Position numbers and translations under genes: made by a program. Shown here piece by piece: positions 61,262 to 64,000 of a stretch of DNA of 64,000 bases. The stretch is taken from contig JANRIG010000027.1 in NCBI GenBank assembly GCA_033765235.1, positions 47,682 to 111,681 on the forward strand, in the 5' to 3' direction. Every line of letters begins with the position of its first letter. The first letter of the stretch is position 1. This DNA is from JANRIG01 sp033765235 (GTDB lineage Bacteria > Bacteroidota > Bacteroidia > Cytophagales > UBA9547). The notes beneath the pieces are model-generated. The model saw only the letters and a program-made list of their open reading frames with translations. It had not been told where the DNA came from and did not search any database.

Positions 61262-63706
61262 TTAATCTCTAATTATAGCACCAAAAGAATTTCTAAAACC
61301 TTCTATCAATTTTTGCATTACTTTATCTATTTGGTTATCTGTAAGTGTCTGATTTTCATCTTGTAAGAAGAAGCTAATTGCATAAGATTTTTTGCCTTTG
61401 CCTAATTGCTCGCCCTCAAATACGCTAAAAATATTCATCTTTTTAAGGAGCTTTTTTTCTAAAATGAAAGCCTGTTTTTCAATTTCTTGATAACTTATAT
61501 GTTTGTCGAGTACCAAAGATAAATCTCGTTTTACCTCCGGAAACTTTGGAATTTCTTGGTAAGTATGCTCATTATGATAACAAGCGACCAAATAATCCCA
61601 ATCCAACTCGGCATAAAAAACATTTTGTTTAAGGTCTGCGGTTTTCAAAATATAACTTTGTAGCTCTCCTAAAGTAGCAAAAACATATTTTTCTCGCTGA
61701 TACGCCAATCCATAAGCAAGTGTATGAGCCTCCACAGGAACTTTATCAAATTGACGAACGCCCAATTTTCTTAAAACTTTATCAACGATATTGGCAAGTG
61801 TATGAAAATCAGATTTTTGTGAGTTTTCTTGCCAAGTTTCTGCTTGTTTGTTGCCTGTCAGGAAAATAGCCAAAGTATTGCTTTCTTTATATTTTTCGGT
61901 TACATTCCCCATATCGGCTATTTTTTTGTAGGTTTTGCCGAACTCAAAAATCTTTAGGTCTTTTTGCTTTCTATTAAGGTTATAGGCAATCACCTCCAGA
62001 CCTGAAAACACCAGACTTTGCCTCAAAACTTCTAATTCTTCACTTAATTTATTGAGTATAACAACATTTTCGTTGGTGTTGATGTGTTTGAGTGTATCAG
62101 CGTACAGCGGTTTGGTGAGTGAATTGGTGATGATTTCATTAAAACCATTATCAGCAAGTAAAGCCGTAAGCTGATTTTGTAGCTGAAATTTATCTATTTT
62201 AGGGAAAGAGGCTAAAAATGAGGCATTTAGACTATCTTTTACTTCTATGTTATTAAAACCATAAATTCTAAGGATTTCCTCAATAATGTCTGCTTCTCTT
62301 TGTACATCAACTCGGTAAGGAGGAACGCTTAGCCATAGATTATCTTCTTTTTCTTCTAAAATATCAATCTCCAAGCCTTTCAGTGTGCTTTTGATAAAGT
62401 TTTTGTCTAATTCTTTGCCTATAAGCCTTGTAATATTTTTGTAGCTTACGTTTATCCTAAAATTTTCAATTTTATTGGGGTAAAAATCAATAATTTCCGA
62501 AAAATCAGAGGCATCAGCAATTTCTCCCAAAAGCTTTGCTATCATTTGTAAGGCAACTACGGGCATATTGGGGTCTGTACCTCTTTCAAAGCGAAAAGAG
62601 GCATCTGTTTTAAGCCCTTGAAGTTGAGCTGTCTTCCTTATGCTATCAGGTTGAAAGTAAGCACTTTCTATAAAAATACTTGTGGTATCAGAGCCAATAC
62701 CAGAATTTAAACCGCCAAACACACCAGCAATAGCCAAAGGACTGATGTCATCACAAATCATTAAGTCTTTTGGGCTTAGGTTATGTTCTACGCCATCAAG
62801 AGTAGTAAATTTTGTTTCTTGACTAAGTTTTTTTACAATAATCTTTTGATTAGTAATTTTAGAGGCATCAAAGGCGTGTAAAGGCTGCCCTAAATGATGC
62901 AACACATAATTCGTAGCATCTACGATATTATTGATAGGATGTAAGCCAATGGCTTTGAGTCTGTTTTTTAACCAATTTGGCGAATCTTTTACCATAATTT
63001 TACCTATCCACAGACCCGCATATCTTAGGCAGGCTTGTGTGTCCTGAACGTCAATATGTATGGGGCATTTTTCTTTAAAAAAATCTTTGGGCAAAAGTTC
63101 TATACTTTTTCTTGTTTTTTGTAAAAGAACACTCAAATCGCGAGCTACCCCCAGATGAGAAGCGGCATCTACCCGATTGGGCGTAAGCCCTATTTCTATG
63201 ACATAATCTTTTTCTATACCAAAATACTCTTTAGCGGCTGTTCCATTGCTTAGTTGCGTTTCAAGTACGATAATACCCTCGTGCGAGTTGCCCAAACCTA
63301 TTTCATCTTCGGCACAAATCATACCCTCAGATTCCTCGCCTCTGATTTTCGCTTTTTTTATACTAAATGGTTCTTGCTCTGTTGGGAATAGGGTGGCTCC
63401 TACGGTAGCTACTACCACTTTTTGTCCTTGAGCTACATTACTTGCTCCACAAACAATAGGGACGATTTTTCCGCCTATATCCACTGTAGTTTTAGAGAGT
63501 TTATCTGCGTTAGGGTGCTTTTCACAAGTGAGTACCTCTCCTATTACTAAACCATCTAATGGATTATGAAGTTTTTTGCCTTTATATAGAAAAACTTCCT
63601 CTATATGCTCTACCTCTAAACCTGCTTGTGTGAGTTTTTCGGCTACTTCTTCGGGGCTTTCTTTAAGCTCTATATGCGACTGTAACCAATTATATGATAT
63701 TTTCAT
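61262..63706 (-). CDS. pheT: Phenylalanine-tRNA ligase beta subunit
   Basis: An 814-residue subunit of the heterotetrameric PheRS. The N-terminal EMAP-like tRNA-binding fold spans about 39-150 (VLTCEKHPNADKLSKTTVDIG, IRGEESEGMICAEDEIGLG). GLTPNRVDAASHLGVARDL starts the B3/B4 editing region with INNIVDATNYVLHHLGQPLHAFD. A B5 domain follows (VPPYRVDVQREADIIEEILRIYGFNNI), then the pseudo-catalytic core, and a C-terminal anticodon-binding FDX-ACB domain (FPEVKRDLSLVLD). The length is normal and the gene is intact. pheS is not adjacent, which is common in Bacteroidota. Confidence 0.97.
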   Translation of the reverse strand: MKISYNWLQSHIELKESPEEVAEKLTQAGLEVEHIEEVFLYKGKKLHNPLDGLVIGEVLTCEKHPNADKLSKTTVDIGGKIVPIVCGASNVAQGQKVVVATVGATLFPTEQEPFSIKKAKIRGEESEGMICAEDEIGLGNSHEGIIVLETQLSNGTAAKEYFGIEKDYVIEIGLTPNRVDAASHLGVARDLSVLLQKTRKSIELLPKDFFKEKCPIHIDVQDTQACLRYAGLWIGKIMVKDSPNWLKNRLKAIGLHPINNIVDATNYVLHHLGQPLHAFDASKITNQKIIVKKLSQETKFTTLDGVEHNLSPKDLMICDDISPLAIAGVFGGLNSGIGSDTTSIFIESAYFQPDSIRKTAQLQGLKTDASFRFERGTDPNMPVVALQMIAKLLGEIADASDFSEIIDFYPNKIENFRINVSYKNITRLIGKELDKNFIKSTLKGLEIDILEEKEDNLWLSVPPYRVDVQREADIIEEILRIYGFNNIEVKDSLNASFLASFPKIDKFQLQNQLTALLADNGFNEIITNSLTKPLYADTLKHINTNENVVILNKLSEELEVLRQSLVFSGLEVIAYNLNRKQKDLKIFEFGKTYKKIADMGNVTEKYKESNTLAIFLTGNKQAETWQENSQKSDFHTLANIVDKVLRKLGVRQFDKVPVEAHTLAYGLAYQREKYVFATLGELQSYILKTADLKQNVFYAELDWDYLVACYHNEHTYQEIPKFPEVKRDLSLVLDKHISYQEIEKQAFILEKKLLKKMNIFSVFEGEQLGKGKKSYAISFFLQDENQTLTDNQIDKVMQKLIEGFRNSFGAIIRD

Positions 63707-63804
63707 AAATAAAAACAGCTAAGTTGAGGGGCAAATATAAGAAAAAAACTAATGATACTCAACCAAAATTAGTAAGCCATAAGGGGTAAAACTTGCTGCG
63801 TAGT

Positions 63805-63826
63805 TAGTAGGGCTTTAGCCCTACTA
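63805..63826. repeat. Short palindrome, possible interspersed repeat or terminator
   Basis: TAGTAGGGC-TTTA-GCCCTACTA forms a 9-bp perfect stem just 6 bp beyond the htpG stop on the reverse strand. The core GGGCTTTAGCCC is the kind of small palindrome often scattered in Bacteroidota genomes. It lacks a T tract, so a repeat element is as likely as a terminator. Confidence 0.5.
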
Positions 63827-63831
63827 AACAA

Positions 63832-64000
63832 CTATTTTACGAAGTTTATACTTCTACTTATAAAATTATTCAGGGCTGAGCCTGTAAGAATACCGTGAGA
63901 AAGTTGTGCCAAATCGTAGAGGTGTTGTGCTAAATATTGTTGTTCTTCGGCTTTTTCTGTTTTTAGTATTTTCTGTATAAGTTCGTGGTTTCCGTTGATA
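63832..64000 (-). CDS. htpG: Chaperone HtpG (Hsp90), C-terminal fragment
   Basis: The frame enters from the right edge and stops with TAG at 63834-63832, giving the last 55 residues. The sequence INGNHELIQKIL, then AQHLYDLAQLSHGILTG and LNNFISRSINF, matches the C-terminal dimerisation domain of bacterial Hsp90 (N-x-x-H-x-L-x-x-K-[IL] and YD-LA-L-L-x-x-G-x-L). The start and ATPase domain lie outside the window. The identification rests on this short but characteristic tail. Confidence 0.8.
   Translation of the reverse strand, partial: INGNHELIQKILKTEKAEEQQYLAQHLYDLAQLSHGILTGSALNNFISRSINFVK

Overview
The window looks like a chromosomal segment from the phylum Bacteroidota. The evidence is: a giant secreted protein ending in a gliding-motility/T9SS type B (CHU_C-like) sorting domain; an OmpA protein with thrombospondin type 3 repeats; a DUF6089-like outer-membrane barrel; a SigW-type ECF sigma factor with a cysteine-rich partner; very few Shine-Dalgarno sequences; and several -7 boxes of the Bacteroidota type TAnnTTTG. 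No CRISPR array, prophage, insertion sequence or rRNA operon is visible. One tRNA gene, tRNA-Val(TAC), is present.

Region 1 (about 1-35.9 kb). After the 5' part of a membrane transporter comes a forward run of short-spaced housekeeping genes: cyclophilin, purK, GDP-mannose pyrophosphorylase, enoyl-CoA hydratase, ECF sigma factor, small cysteine-rich partner, gmk and nadD. ttcA and rarA follow as a divergent pair. A single reverse gene of almost 17 kb encodes a roughly 5600-residue secreted protein (putative glycosidase-like head, three LamG domains, a long Ig/PKD-like stalk and a C-terminal sorting domain). An AT-rich gap of about 550 bp separates it from queD-smpB, an outer-membrane barrel gene, a family 2 glycosyltransferase, an RmlD-like reductase and a CPBP protease. 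A reverse cluster GNAT-nuoL-ftcD and an HhH protein close the region.

Region 2 (about 35.9-64 kb). Here the genes are asd, a receiver-only response regulator, antiquitin-type aldehyde dehydrogenase, psd, ridA, RsmF-like methyltransferase, tRNA-Val, dusB, groS-groL, a double UspA protein, a TonB-C protein with a family 9 glycosyltransferase, deoC, msrA, a serine hydrolase, MazG, a second ECF sigma/anti-sigma pair followed by a peroxiredoxin-like gene, panB, ompA, DUF58-NfeD-kynU, a coiled-coil lipoprotein, a beta-propeller sensor without kinase, a lipoprotein, pheT and the 3' end of htpG.

The most striking observation is that asd is compositionally split. Its 5' half uses codons like region 2 (GTT is the commonest Val codon). 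Its 3' half uses codons like region 1 (no GTT at all; ATA is the main Ile codon). The change falls at the conserved active-site motif NPNCST. Clear intrinsic terminators are also seen only in region 2. Either two related genomes were joined here, by assembly or recombination, or a real transfer boundary lies inside asd. Gene-context arguments should not be carried across about 35.88 kb until this is resolved.
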